Below the pieces are notes generated by a model. It was not told where the DNA came from, made no database searches, and saw only the letters and a program-made list of their open reading frames with translations. Positions 14,050 to 22,154 of a DNA stretch of 24,468 bases are shown piece after piece (positions within the stretch are counted from its first letter, which is position 1; each line of letters begins with the position of its first letter). The stretch comes from an uncultured Planctomycetales bacterium (lineage in GTDB: Bacteria; Planctomycetota; Planctomycetia; Pirellulales; S012-138), in the NCBI GenBank assembly GCA_937982665.1, contig CALJLD010000044.1:1-24468 (forward strand). Direction: 5' to 3'. A program made the translations under genes and the position numbers.

Positions 14050-14439
14050 ATGCATCAGGGTGCCGGGAATAATCAACTCGTGGAGTGGGCCTACAGCTAC
14101 GCAGCACAGCAAATGGCGCAAGGCTTCACGATGCAGCAAGTGCAGCAAGAACTCGTCACGGCCGGCCTCCCTCCCAAGGCCGCGGTGGCCGTTGTGAATT
14201 CTGTGCGGAATCAGCAGACCGGCCAAACCAATTTGTCAGGACCTCCCAGGAAACAGGGACATAGTAGCAGCGGTGTGAACGACATGGTTGTGGGCGCAAT
14301 CATTGCCCTCATCGGCATCGTCATCACCGGCGTGACTTTCGCGTTGGCAGAAGGTGGCGGGACGTTTGTTGTCGCGTACGGCGCCATCATCTTCGGCGGC
14401 ATTCAGTTCTTTAAAGGCTTGATCAATCTCGGCAAATAG
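14050..14439 (+). CDS. Small membrane protein with two C-terminal transmembrane helices, function unknown
   Basis: A 129-residue protein not matched to a named family. The N-terminal part (about 8-55) is helical and glutamine-rich, with a segment QQVQQELVTAGLPPKAAVAVV that resembles small helical protein-binding modules. A Ser/Gly/Pro/Gln linker (55-75) follows. Two hydrophobic helices come next, about 79-100 (MVVGAIIALIGIVITGVTFALA-like, ending in a glycine turn) and about 104-126 (FVVAYGAIIFGGIQFF). I chose the ATG at 14050 because AAGGAA lies upstream at good spacing; the frame is open for 34 more codons from 13948, which lack a ribosome site. It sits 47 bases before the hydroxyproline dehydratase gene on the same strand, so it may share its transcript, but no functional link is evident. 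Confidence 0.7.
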   Translation: MHQGAGNNQLVEWAYSYAAQQMAQGFTMQQVQQELVTAGLPPKAAVAVVNSVRNQQTGQTNLSGPPRKQGHSSSGVNDMVVGAIIALIGIVITGVTFALAEGGGTFVVAYGAIIFGGIQFFKGLINLGK

Positions 14440-14486
14440 CTGCCAGGCGAAAACGCGCAAGTTGCTGAAGCCGACACGGCAAACTG

Positions 14487-15578
14487 ATGAAGGGTGACAA
14501 AGAGTCCGCCGACAGTTCTGCTTCGCTCGATTTGCTGTTGTCGCGCGCGCAACAATGGACGCCTGACGCAACGTTGCAGCGCATCACAACCATCGATGCT
14601 CACACTGCCGGCGAACCGTTGCGGATTGTCCTGGCCGGCTATCCGCAGATCGCCGGGAAGACCGTTCTGGAACGCAGAGCGTTCGCGCGAGAACACCTCG
14701 ATCATCTTCGCACCGCGCTGATGTGGGAACCGCGCGGCCATGCCGACATGTATGGCTGCCTCGTCATTCCTCCCAATACGGATGACGCGGACTTTGGCGT
14801 GCTGTTCACCCATAACGAAGGTTACAGCTCCATGTGCGGTCATGGCATCATTGCCGTGGTGACGGCGCTTGTGGAAACCGGCGCGATTGAGATTTCCCCG
14901 CCTGACCGCGAGATTCGCATCGATGCCCCGGCGGGCCGCATCACGGCCAGGCCCCGCATTGTGGACGGTCGTGTGGAGAGCGTCTCGTTTGAGAACGTTG
15001 CATCCTTTGTTGTGGAGCTTGACGCCAAAGTTGATGTGCCAGGCTTAGGACACTTGCGATATGACCTGGCGTTCGGCGGAGCTTACTATGCCTTCGTGCA
15101 AGGCGATCAGCTCGATCCGCCGATCCGCTGTTTGCCTGACGAGTGCGAGCGGATGATAGCGGTCGCGCGAAAGATCAAGCAAGCCGTGATTGACTCGCGC
15201 GAGATCAAGCACCCCTTTGAGCCGGACCTGAGTTTCCTGTATGGCGTGATCTTTGTCGCTCCGCCACAAGACGCGGAAAACCATAGCCGCAATTGTTGCG
15301 TGTTTGCTGATGGCGAAGTCGACCGCTCGCCCACCGGGACTGGCGTTGCCGGCCGTGCGGCCATTCATCACGCCCGCGGGGAGTTGGCGTTACAACAATC
15401 GCTTTGCATTGAGAGCGTGCTGGGCACTTGCTTTGATGTTGCGGCCATGCGCGAAGTGACCTTTGGTCCGCACAAGGCGATCATCCCCCGCGTGTCTGGC
15501 CAGGCGTTCATCACAGGGCGTCACGAGTTCCTGATAGATCCCCGCGACCCGTTGCGTGACGGATTCCTGTTGCGATGA
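14487..15578 (+). CDS. Proline racemase-family protein, probable trans-3-hydroxy-L-proline dehydratase
   Basis: A 363-residue cytoplasmic enzyme of the proline racemase fold, which uses two opposed acid/base residues. Seen are TIDAHTAGEP (35-43), GHADMYG (84-90), the first catalytic site MCGHG with C117, and DRSPTGTG with T283 in place of the second cysteine. In the family a Cys/Cys pair marks proline racemase and 4-hydroxyproline epimerase. A Cys/Thr pair marks trans-3-hydroxy-L-proline dehydratase (EC 4.2.1.77), as in human L3HYPDH. The product would be delta1-pyrroline-2-carboxylate. The next gene overlaps by four bases and encodes an ornithine cyclodeaminase-family protein, which fits the reductase that completes this route. 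The ATG lacks a clear ribosome site, and the first 25 residues are poorly conserved, so an internal start is possible. Confidence 0.85.
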   Translation: MKGDKESADSSASLDLLLSRAQQWTPDATLQRITTIDAHTAGEPLRIVLAGYPQIAGKTVLERRAFAREHLDHLRTALMWEPRGHADMYGCLVIPPNTDDADFGVLFTHNEGYSSMCGHGIIAVVTALVETGAIEISPPDREIRIDAPAGRITARPRIVDGRVESVSFENVASFVVELDAKVDVPGLGHLRYDLAFGGAYYAFVQGDQLDPPIRCLPDECERMIAVARKIKQAVIDSREIKHPFEPDLSFLYGVIFVAPPQDAENHSRNCCVFADGEVDRSPTGTGVAGRAAIHHARGELALQQSLCIESVLGTCFDVAAMREVTFGPHKAIIPRVSGQAFITGRHEFLIDPRDPLRDGFLLR

Positions 15579-16555
15579 AGATTCGCTTGCTGTCTCAAGC
15601 CGATGTTCGCCAAGCGCTGCCGATGCCCAGAGCCATCGAGCTGATGGAGACGGCATTTCGCGCGTTGTCCTCGGGTGAGATCAATGCGCCGGTGCGGACA
15701 AACCTGGCCAATGAAGCGGGGACGCTGCTCTACAAACCGGTGTTGTGGGATAGAGCGAAGGCGTTTGGCATCAAGGCGGTCTCCGTCTTCCCCGGCAATC
15801 CGCGGCAAGGTTTGCCTGTCACCACCGGCTTGATGTTGATCAATGACGGAGAGACCGGCGTTCCGCTGGCCTTGATGGACGCGGAATATCTCACAGCCGT
15901 TCGCACCGGCGCGGCCACGGGATTGGCCACACGGTTGCTGGCCAATCCGGATGTCACATGTGCGGCCATCTTCGGCACGGGCGGGCAAGCCGCCTATCAG
16001 CTTCAAGCGTTGCTCGCCGTCTTGCCGCTTGAGCGGATCGCGATCTTTGGCCGGGAAACACAGAAGGCACAAGATTTCTGCCAGCGACACCAAGGCGATG
16101 TTCCCACCAACTGCAAGTTACAGCCTGGCGATTCGCACGAAGAGCTGCGCGAGTGCGGTGTGATTGTCACGGCCACCACGAGCAAAACGCCTGTGTTTGT
16201 TGATGACAACATCGCGGCTGGCACGCACATCAACGGCATCGGTTCCTTCACGGCGAGCACCGCGGAAGTGCCGCCGCAAACAGTCGCGCGAAGCACGATC
16301 ATCGTGGATCAGCGGGCCGCGGCTTTGGCGGAAGCCGGCGATATTGCCATGCCGATGCGCAGCGGTTTGCTGCCAGGTGATTTGCAGCCTGCGGAGCTTG
16401 GCGAGGTGCTGTTGCAAAAGCGCGACGGCCGCACTTCTGCGGAACAAGTCACTTTCTTCAAGTCCGTGGGCAACGCCGCTCAGGATATCGTCTGCGCCGC
16501 GGACGTTTTGCAAACCGCGCTGCGAGAAGGCCTGGGACAGACGATTGACCTGTAG
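15575..16555 (+). CDS. Ornithine cyclodeaminase/mu-crystallin-family protein, probable delta1-pyrroline-2-carboxylate reductase
   Basis: A 326-residue NAD(P)-binding protein of the OCD/mu-crystallin family. The substrate-side segment GIKAVSVFPGN contains the conserved lysine (K67). AVRTGAATG (108-116) carries the conserved arginine, and the cofactor loop GTGGQA is at 134-139. TATTSKTPVF and GSFTAS then FKSVGNAAQD are also family-typical. The ATG overlaps the dehydratase stop as ATGA (15575-15578), so the two are probably translationally coupled. Given that partner, reduction of delta1-pyrroline-2-carboxylate to L-proline (as by LhpI-type enzymes) is the best call. True ornithine cyclodeaminase or another imine reductase remains possible, since family members differ in few residues. 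Confidence 0.85.
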   Translation: MKIRLLSQADVRQALPMPRAIELMETAFRALSSGEINAPVRTNLANEAGTLLYKPVLWDRAKAFGIKAVSVFPGNPRQGLPVTTGLMLINDGETGVPLALMDAEYLTAVRTGAATGLATRLLANPDVTCAAIFGTGGQAAYQLQALLAVLPLERIAIFGRETQKAQDFCQRHQGDVPTNCKLQPGDSHEELRECGVIVTATTSKTPVFVDDNIAAGTHINGIGSFTASTAEVPPQTVARSTIIVDQRAAALAEAGDIAMPMRSGLLPGDLQPAELGEVLLQKRDGRTSAEQVTFFKSVGNAAQDIVCAADVLQTALREGLGQTIDL

Positions 16556-16902
16556 ACAAGGCACCTTGCAGACCAGCGACCTGCGAACCAGGCGATGTCT
16601 GCCACGTACCCTTCGCGCATGGCAGCGGCAGCCGCACGCCAGCGTTGCGTATGAGTTCGTATCAATTGCCAAAGAGCGAACCGGCAAATTCCCACAGAAG
16701 CTGCGCAGTCGGCAAGACGAGTTTTCAAAAAATGCGCGGAGCAGCCAAAATCTCAAATCCGCCGTTACACCCGGGGTTACCATCCGGGGTTACACCCTGC
16801 GTTACCGCGCAAAAAAACCGGGGTAACACCCCGGCATGACAGCCAAAGCGCCAAGAGAATTTCGGCAGAATGCGGATTCAGGATTGACCGGTGATAGAAA
16901 TT
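16556..16902. other. Convergent non-coding region between the OCD-family gene and argS
   Basis: A 347-base gap without a credible gene. It contains two copies of CCGGGGTTAC (16772-16781 and 16785-16794) and the argS terminator at 16811-16834, which repeats related bases. Nothing recognisable was seen in 16556-16765. Confidence 0.55.
16811..16834 (-). terminator. Intrinsic terminator of argS
   Basis: On the minus strand a perfect 7-bp GC-rich hairpin (CCGGGGT, loop GTT, ACCCCGG; 16834 down to 16818) is followed at once by seven T (16817-16811). It lies 68 bases past the argS stop and is the clearest Rho-independent terminator in the window. Confidence 0.85.
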
Positions 16903-18897
16903 CTACATCCGTTCGACCACATCGATCCCCAACAGCCACAGCCCTTGCTTCAAAGTTCTGCCGGTCAGATCACACAACAGCAAGCGGCTTGTCCGCAGCT
17001 CTTCGCTCTCGGCTTTGAGCACAGGACAGAACTCAAAGAACGTTGAGAAGTTCTTTGAAAGCTGATCGAAGAGATAGCTTGTCAGTTGGTTGGGACGATA
17101 GTCCACCGTGACGTCGTGCAGCGCTTCTTCAAAGCGAACGATCTCAAGCGCGAGCGCGCGTTCAAGCGGATCAGCGAGCGAAATCGTTGCGTCAGGCTGA
17201 TTGCGGAGTGCTTGCGGATCAACTTCCCCGCGACGGAGAATACTCTGCACACGAGCGTAGCCATACTGCATGTACGTGGCCGTATTGCCGCGCTTGTTGA
17301 GCATCTTGTCATACTTGAAGACATAGTCACTGTCGCGGTTGTGCGAAAGATCGATGTACTTCAAACCTCCCAAGCCGACAATCTCGGCCACGTTGCGACG
17401 CTCTTCTTCCGTGAGTGAGGCTGATTCATCATCGCCTTCGTTTTCCTTGACCACGTCATACGCGTGCTCCACGGCATCATCCAGCAAGCCGCGCAAACCC
17501 ACGGTGTTGCTGCCACGGGTTTTGTAAGGCTTGCCATCTTCGCCCATCACCGTGCCAAAGGCGATGTGCCGCAGGTCGGCATTGGTGATGCCCCATTTCT
17601 TGGCTGCGGCAAACAACTGCTGGAAGTGAAGACTCTGGCGATGGTCCACGACATAAAGCATCACGTCCGGCTGCCAATGCTGCATGCGGTACCGAATGGT
17701 CGCCAGGTCGGTTGTGCTGTACAGAAACGCGCCGTCGCGCTTCTGCACGAGCATCGGCGTATCGAACCCTTCCAGCTGGACAATGACTGCGCCTTGATCG
17801 CCCTCGGTTGCCAGTCCCGCCGCCTTCATATCGTTGACAACATCAGCCAACATGTCGTGATAGAAACTCTCCCCGTGCATGTGGTTGAACGATACGCCCA
17901 AGCGATTGTACGCTCGATTCAGTTGCGCGAGTCCGTGCGGCAAGAACTCGTTCCAGAGCGCGAGATTCTCTTCGTCGCCAGTGTGAAGTTTGGCCGTTTC
18001 CGCGAGCACTTCCTGGCCGATGTCGGCGTGTTGCGCGACAAGCGTCGCAAGTTGTTCGTCAAGTTGGACGGCGTCAATCTTCTTTTGCAGTGACGCGAGC
18101 TGCGCTTGGAGATCGTCCAGCTTTTTCTTGTAGCGGCTATGTTCCTTGGCTTTTGCCTTTTTGTCTTTCTTGTCAGTCGCCGCGGTTTCCGCCTCCTTGG
18201 ACTTGGTCACCTGATCGGTCACCTTGGCCAATTCTTGCTCACACGTGGGCAGTTCCTTGATGGCTTGATGATACTCAACGAGTTGATTCACCAATCGATA
18301 CAGCCGCGCCAGCTCGTCGACAGGATCCGCTTTGTACGCGGCTTCGTCGCGGAAGTGCTTATAGCCATAGATGATCATGCCAAACTGCGTGCCCCAGTCG
18401 CCCAGGTGATTGTCACTGATCACGTTATGGCCGAGGAAGCGCAGCGTGCGGTCGAGCGCACCGCCGATGACGGTGCTGCGCAGATGGCCCACATGCAGCG
18501 GCTTGGCGACGTTTGGTGAAGAGTAATCGATGACGATTGTCTTTGGCTCTTCAACATTGGCCACGCCCAAACGCTCATCGTGAATGGCATTCTGCAAAGC
18601 TGCCAGAATGACTTCATCCTTGATGCGGAAGTTAATGAAGCCTGGGCCTGCCACTTCCGGCGGCTCGCACAGCTCGGCCAGGTTCTGTTCGTTCTGCAGT
18701 TTCTCCACAATCTCTTGAGCCAGATCGCGGGGCGGTTTGCCGACTTGCTTGGCCAGCGGCATCGCCAGGTTCGCCTGATAGTCGCCAAACTTGGGGTCCG
18801 TGCTGCGGCGAACCAGATCCAGCAGCGGTTCTGGGTCATCGGTCAAGTCGGCGATTGCGGCGGCAATCTTCGCACGGAGTTGAGCCAGCAAGTTCAT
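16903..18897 (-). CDS. argS: Arginyl-tRNA synthetase
   Basis: Class I synthetase that charges tRNA-Arg. The protein has 664 residues, longer than the usual 550-590. The N-terminal Arg-tRNA-synthetase domain (about 1-90, with PKFGDYQANLAMPLAK) is followed by the catalytic Rossmann domain, with the HIGH motif as HVGH at 135-138. GDWGTQFG is at 166-173, and the KMSKS-equivalent loop as GEDGKPYKTR at 452-461. The C-terminal anticodon-binding DALR-type helical domain covers about 540-664. Much of the extra length is a charged insert at about 205-300, rich in Lys, Glu, Ala and Gln and probably coiled coil (KDKKAKAKEHSRYKKKLDDL). It lies where other ArgS proteins have a short connector. The ATG at 18897 has only a weak upstream GAAG. 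An intrinsic terminator follows. Confidence 0.96.
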   Translation of the reverse strand: MNLLAQLRAKIAAAIADLTDDPEPLLDLVRRSTDPKFGDYQANLAMPLAKQVGKPPRDLAQEIVEKLQNEQNLAELCEPPEVAGPGFINFRIKDEVILAALQNAIHDERLGVANVEEPKTIVIDYSSPNVAKPLHVGHLRSTVIGGALDRTLRFLGHNVISDNHLGDWGTQFGMIIYGYKHFRDEAAYKADPVDELARLYRLVNQLVEYHQAIKELPTCEQELAKVTDQVTKSKEAETAATDKKDKKAKAKEHSRYKKKLDDLQAQLASLQKKIDAVQLDEQLATLVAQHADIGQEVLAETAKLHTGDEENLALWNEFLPHGLAQLNRAYNRLGVSFNHMHGESFYHDMLADVVNDMKAAGLATEGDQGAVIVQLEGFDTPMLVQKRDGAFLYSTTDLATIRYRMQHWQPDVMLYVVDHRQSLHFQQLFAAAKKWGITNADLRHIAFGTVMGEDGKPYKTRGSNTVGLRGLLDDAVEHAYDVVKENEGDDESASLTEEERRNVAEIVGLGGLKYIDLSHNRDSDYVFKYDKMLNKRGNTATYMQYGYARVQSILRRGEVDPQALRNQPDATISLADPLERALALEIVRFEEALHDVTVDYRPNQLTSYLFDQLSKNFSTFFEFCPVLKAESEELRTSRLLLCDLTGRTLKQGLWLLGIDVVERM

Positions 18898-19083
18898 GGA
18901 GACTTCAGTCGATAGAGAAAGAGATCGCTGCCGAAATCGACATTACGAGGTCGATTGAGGTTCGCAGCACGGGATGGTTCGGCCGGATATGCCAGGCCGA
19001 TCGTCCCCCATTCGGCAGCGCGGAATCGCACGCTGGTGCGCAATCACTACTGAGAATTCGGGCCTACATGACGCAAGCCTGAG

Positions 19084-19106
19084 CACTGCTGGGCAAGCCA
19101 GCAGTG
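19084..19106. repeat. Perfect 9-bp inverted repeat, possible dispersed palindrome
   Basis: CACTGCTGG (19084-19092) pairs perfectly with CCAGCAGTG (19098-19106) around a 5-base loop. No T run follows on either strand, so it is not a typical terminator. I see no second copy in this window. Confidence 0.6.
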
Positions 19107-19275
19107 GCACCCAAAAAACTAGCGTTGACGCTGCACCCAATGCGGGTTTGACTGGCGACATAACTCGGCGGAATTGCCAATTCAGCACCCAAGATTATGC
19201 AATTCCGCGTGGCTCGGGGAAGGGCGTGACGGGACGCTCGCCTGCCAGGCCCGGACCTGCCGCAGCGAAGAAAAC

Positions 19276-19304
19276 TTGCAGTATTGGGGCGTTTCAACTC
19301 TAAT
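19276..19304 (+). promoter_or_regulatory. Candidate promoter for the DUF1549/DUF1501/WD40 genes
   Basis: TTGCAG (19276-19281) and TCTAAT (19299-19304, five of six to TATAAT) are 17 bases apart. The -35 match is only three of six. The leader would be about 100 bases and include the 19355-19371 stem-loop. Confidence 0.3.
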
Positions 19305-19413
19305 GCCCGCGTGGTCACGATGACACCAGTCTGGTGGCCCCAGTGTTTGGCTTGACGGTCCCCCTGACCGTTCCCTCCATGCCAAAGACTCCTACCTTGC
19401 CAGGATACGACAT

Positions 19414-21912
19414 ATGACGGCGCACCATGCCACCGCCTTGCGCGTCTTCGTTTTCTGTTTGCTTGCCTTGGTTCCGGTTACCGAATCGGCAGGGCAATCG
19501 CTTGCGGAATTGATCGATCAGCATTTGCAGCCGGTTTCCGGTTTGACGCCGGAAACTTGCTCCGACGCGGAATTTCTGCGGCGGGTTTCGCTCGACTTAA
19601 CCGGCATGCCGCCGACGGTGGAAGAAGCCAGAGCTTTCTTGGCCGACGAGTCCGTCGACAAACGCGCACGGCTGGTTGAGCAGTGTCTCAAATCGCCACA
19701 GTTTGAACGGCACATGGCATCCGTCTTGGACGTGATGTTGATGGAGCGCCGCAAGAACACACACGTACCCCAGGAACAATGGGAAGCCTGGCTGTTGGAA
19801 TCCGTGCGAAACGACAAGCCATGGAATTTGCTGGCTCGCGAGATTCTGTTAGCTGATGGCGAAGATGAAAACCAACGTCCGGCTGCGCGGTTTGCTTTGG
19901 ACCGTGGTCCCGAGCCGAACTTGATGACGCACGATATCAGCCGGATTTTCTTCGGCCGCGATATGCAGTGCGCGCAATGTCACGATCATCCGCTGATTGG
20001 CGATTACTTGCAGTCTGACTACCACGGCTTGTTGGCTTATGTCACGCCCAGCTATGCGGTGGTTCGCAAGGAGAAGGACAAGCAGACCACCTTGCAAGCA
20101 GAGCGAGCCGGCGGCGAGCTGACGTTCGAGTCTGTCTTTGACCCCGGCAACAAACATCGCACCGGACCGCGCATCCCTGATGGCGTTGCGCTGGCGGAAC
20201 CGTTCTTCATGCCTGGCGAAGAGTATGTAGTGGCGCCGGCGGCCAACGTGAAGTCCGTTCCCAAGTTCAGCCGGCGAACCAAGCTGGCCGAGCTTGCCAC
20301 CGACGGATCCAATCAAGCGTTCAATCAGAACATCGTCAACCGGCTTTGGGCACATATGTTCGGTCGTGGGCTGGTGCACCCGCTGGACTTGCACCACTCT
20401 GACAACCCCGCAGCCGATCCCGAGTTGTTACAGCTCTTAGGCGAACGCTTTGCCGCGACAAACTACGACATTCGCGGCTTCTTGCGCGAGGTCGCCAACA
20501 GCGGCGTTTATCAACGTTCGTTTGATCTGCCACCCAACCTGCTGGAAGCGGCCACGCAAGCGGCCGAGGCGGTGGCAAAGTTGGAGCAACAGCGAGAAGC
20601 GTTGGAACAAACGGCCGACACATCTTCCTCCGCTTATTCCGAAGGGCTCAACAATTGGGCTCAGGCGGAAGCGACCATGTTACCAGTTGCGGAAAAGCTG
20701 GACGCCGCGAGAAAGGGCTTTGTGGACGCCAAGAAGAAAACAGACGCTGCCAACAAAGCGCTGGCCGATGTGCAAAGACAACAACAAGCGAAACAAACCG
20801 CCGCGACTGCGTTGGAAGAAGCGGCCGCCGCCGCGCAACTTGCGGCCGAACAGTTCCCGGAAGATGGCGACCTGAACACAGCCACGCAACAGCTGGCCGC
20901 CAAGACGCAGCAACTTCAAGCAGAACTCCCGGCCATCAACAAGGCGGTTGAGGAGAAGTCGGCCGCCGCAAAGCCGTTGGCTGAAGCCTTTACCGCGGCG
21001 GGGCCACTCATTGAAGCGGCCCACACGGAAGTGGAGCCGTTGAAATCGGCCCTGCTTGAAGCGGAACAGGCGATGTTCACCGCGCGGAAGAAATCGGCGG
21101 CCGATAACGAGCGGCTTTCGGCAATTGACGAACGGCTGGCAACCGCCCGCAAGCTGAACGAACTGCACGAACTCAACCTGGCCGTGACTGCCGCTGCGGA
21201 AGAAGTGGAACAGCAGCGAGCCCAGCTTTCCGCCACAGAAGATCCGACCGCGGCTTGCACCATTGGCGAAGCGCTGGCGGCGGCGGAGTCCACGTTGGCC
21301 GAAAAGAACGCCGCGCTGGACGCCTGCATTAATGAGCTTTCCGAACGGTTGTCGAGCGATTTCACCGTCGCTTCACTGCGGCCGCTTTCTCCGGAACAAC
21401 TTTGCTGGAGCGTGCTTCGCGCGACAGGCGTCTATGACCAGCAATGGCAAGCGGCCACAGCCGAACTCGACAAAGCCAGCCCGCTGAGCGAAGAGCAGCA
21501 ACAGGATGCGGCGCAACTTGCCGCGAGGGCGAATCAAACCGAACAAGCTGTCTTTGACAAACTCAAGGGCAACGTCGGCACGTTCGTCCGCTTTTACGGG
21601 GCCGCCGCCGGCCAACCTCAATACGACTTCTTCTCCACGGCCGATCAAGCGTTGTTCGCCGCCAATGGCGGGCCAATCAACAATTGGGCGAGTGCTCGCG
21701 GAGATAACGTGACGCAGCGAATGACCAAACAAGCTGATGCGCGGCTGATCGCCGAGGAGTTGTACCTGGCCGTGCTGACGCGAATGCCATCGGAGGAAGA
21801 GACCGCCGAGGTCACGGCGTATCTGACCGATCGCACGGAAGACAAAGCCGCGGCCGCGCAAGAGCTGGTTTGGAGCCTGCTCAATTCGGCCGAGTTTCGA
21901 TTCAATCATTGA
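19414..21912 (+). CDS. DUF1549/DUF1553 domain protein with internal coiled coil and CxxCH motif
   Basis: An 832-residue exported protein of a type greatly expanded in planctomycetes. A signal peptide is visible (about 9-27, LRVFVFCLLALVPVTESAGQ). DUF1549 covers about 28-235, with FLRRVSLDLTGMPPT early and CAQCHDHP (C186, C189, H190) late; this CxxCH could bind c-type haem, though that is unproven. DUF1553 starts at about 288 (NQNIVNRLWAHMFGRGLVHP) and is interrupted by an Ala/Glu/Gln/Lys-rich coiled coil of about 270 residues (about 378-648). It resumes with LSPEQLCWSVLRATG and ends in the typical ELYLAVLTRMPSEEE and LLNSAEFRFNH. No separate cytochrome-type domain precedes DUF1549, unlike the longer relatives. 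The biochemical role is unknown. The DUF1501 partner gene follows after 242 bases, and the ribosome site AGGA lies 8 bases upstream of the ATG. Confidence 0.9.
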   Translation: MTAHHATALRVFVFCLLALVPVTESAGQSLAELIDQHLQPVSGLTPETCSDAEFLRRVSLDLTGMPPTVEEARAFLADESVDKRARLVEQCLKSPQFERHMASVLDVMLMERRKNTHVPQEQWEAWLLESVRNDKPWNLLAREILLADGEDENQRPAARFALDRGPEPNLMTHDISRIFFGRDMQCAQCHDHPLIGDYLQSDYHGLLAYVTPSYAVVRKEKDKQTTLQAERAGGELTFESVFDPGNKHRTGPRIPDGVALAEPFFMPGEEYVVAPAANVKSVPKFSRRTKLAELATDGSNQAFNQNIVNRLWAHMFGRGLVHPLDLHHSDNPAADPELLQLLGERFAATNYDIRGFLREVANSGVYQRSFDLPPNLLEAATQAAEAVAKLEQQREALEQTADTSSSAYSEGLNNWAQAEATMLPVAEKLDAARKGFVDAKKKTDAANKALADVQRQQQAKQTAATALEEAAAAAQLAAEQFPEDGDLNTATQQLAAKTQQLQAELPAINKAVEEKSAAAKPLAEAFTAAGPLIEAAHTEVEPLKSALLEAEQAMFTARKKSAADNERLSAIDERLATARKLNELHELNLAVTAAAEEVEQQRAQLSATEDPTAACTIGEALAAAESTLAEKNAALDACINELSERLSSDFTVASLRPLSPEQLCWSVLRATGVYDQQWQAATAELDKASPLSEEQQQDAAQLAARANQTEQAVFDKLKGNVGTFVRFYGAAAGQPQYDFFSTADQALFAANGGPINNWASARGDNVTQRMTKQADARLIAEELYLAVLTRMPSEEETAEVTAYLTDRTEDKAAAAQELVWSLLNSAEFRFNH

Positions 21913-21960
21913 TGAAGACGAGCGGAAGTGGAAGTCAACGAGACGGACGAAGGCGTGTTC

Positions 21961-22031
21961 GTCATTCCCGCGCAGGCGGGAATCCAGAGCGCGCTCATCG
22001 TTGACTGGATTCCCGCCTGCGCGGGAATGAC
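21961..22031. repeat. Perfect 27-bp inverted repeat pair with dRS3-like cores
   Basis: The left arm 21961-21987 and right arm 22005-22031 are exact reverse complements around a 17-base spacer. Each arm contains ATTCCCGCGCAGGCGGGAAT or its complement, which is itself an 8-bp palindrome with a 4-base loop and matches the ATTCCC-N8-GGGAAT core of neisserial dRS3 elements. It lies between the DUF1549 and DUF1501 genes and would form a very strong RNA hairpin in a shared transcript. A degenerate single copy is at 8965-8984. Confidence 0.9.
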
Positions 22032-22154
22032 GGGTGGGGCGTGGAAGCGAGTTGGGGCAGCGAGTTGGGCGCACAGCGTTGAGGGCAACGACATTCACAA
22101 CACAACAACTGCAAACAAACATCGCCAACACGGCGCACTAGCACCGGAGAAATC

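Larger units (their letters stand above)
18898..19413. other. Divergent non-coding region between argS and the DUF1549/DUF1553 gene
   Basis: A 516-base gap. Frames of up to 109 codons show no family-like features. It holds a perfect palindrome at 19084-19106, a candidate promoter at 19276-19304, a small stem-loop at 19355-19371 (ACGGTC / GACCGT around ccccT) and the ribosome site AGGA at 19402-19405, 8 bases before the ATG. Confidence 0.55.

Noticed and set aside
14487..15578. Proline racemase or 4-hydroxyproline epimerase
   Set aside because: The second catalytic cysteine is threonine (T283), which fits the dehydratase rather than a racemase or epimerase.
18974..19303. 109-codon frame in the argS-DUF1549 gap
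   Set aside because: No ribosome site, no motif, and it reads through a palindrome; treated as non-coding.
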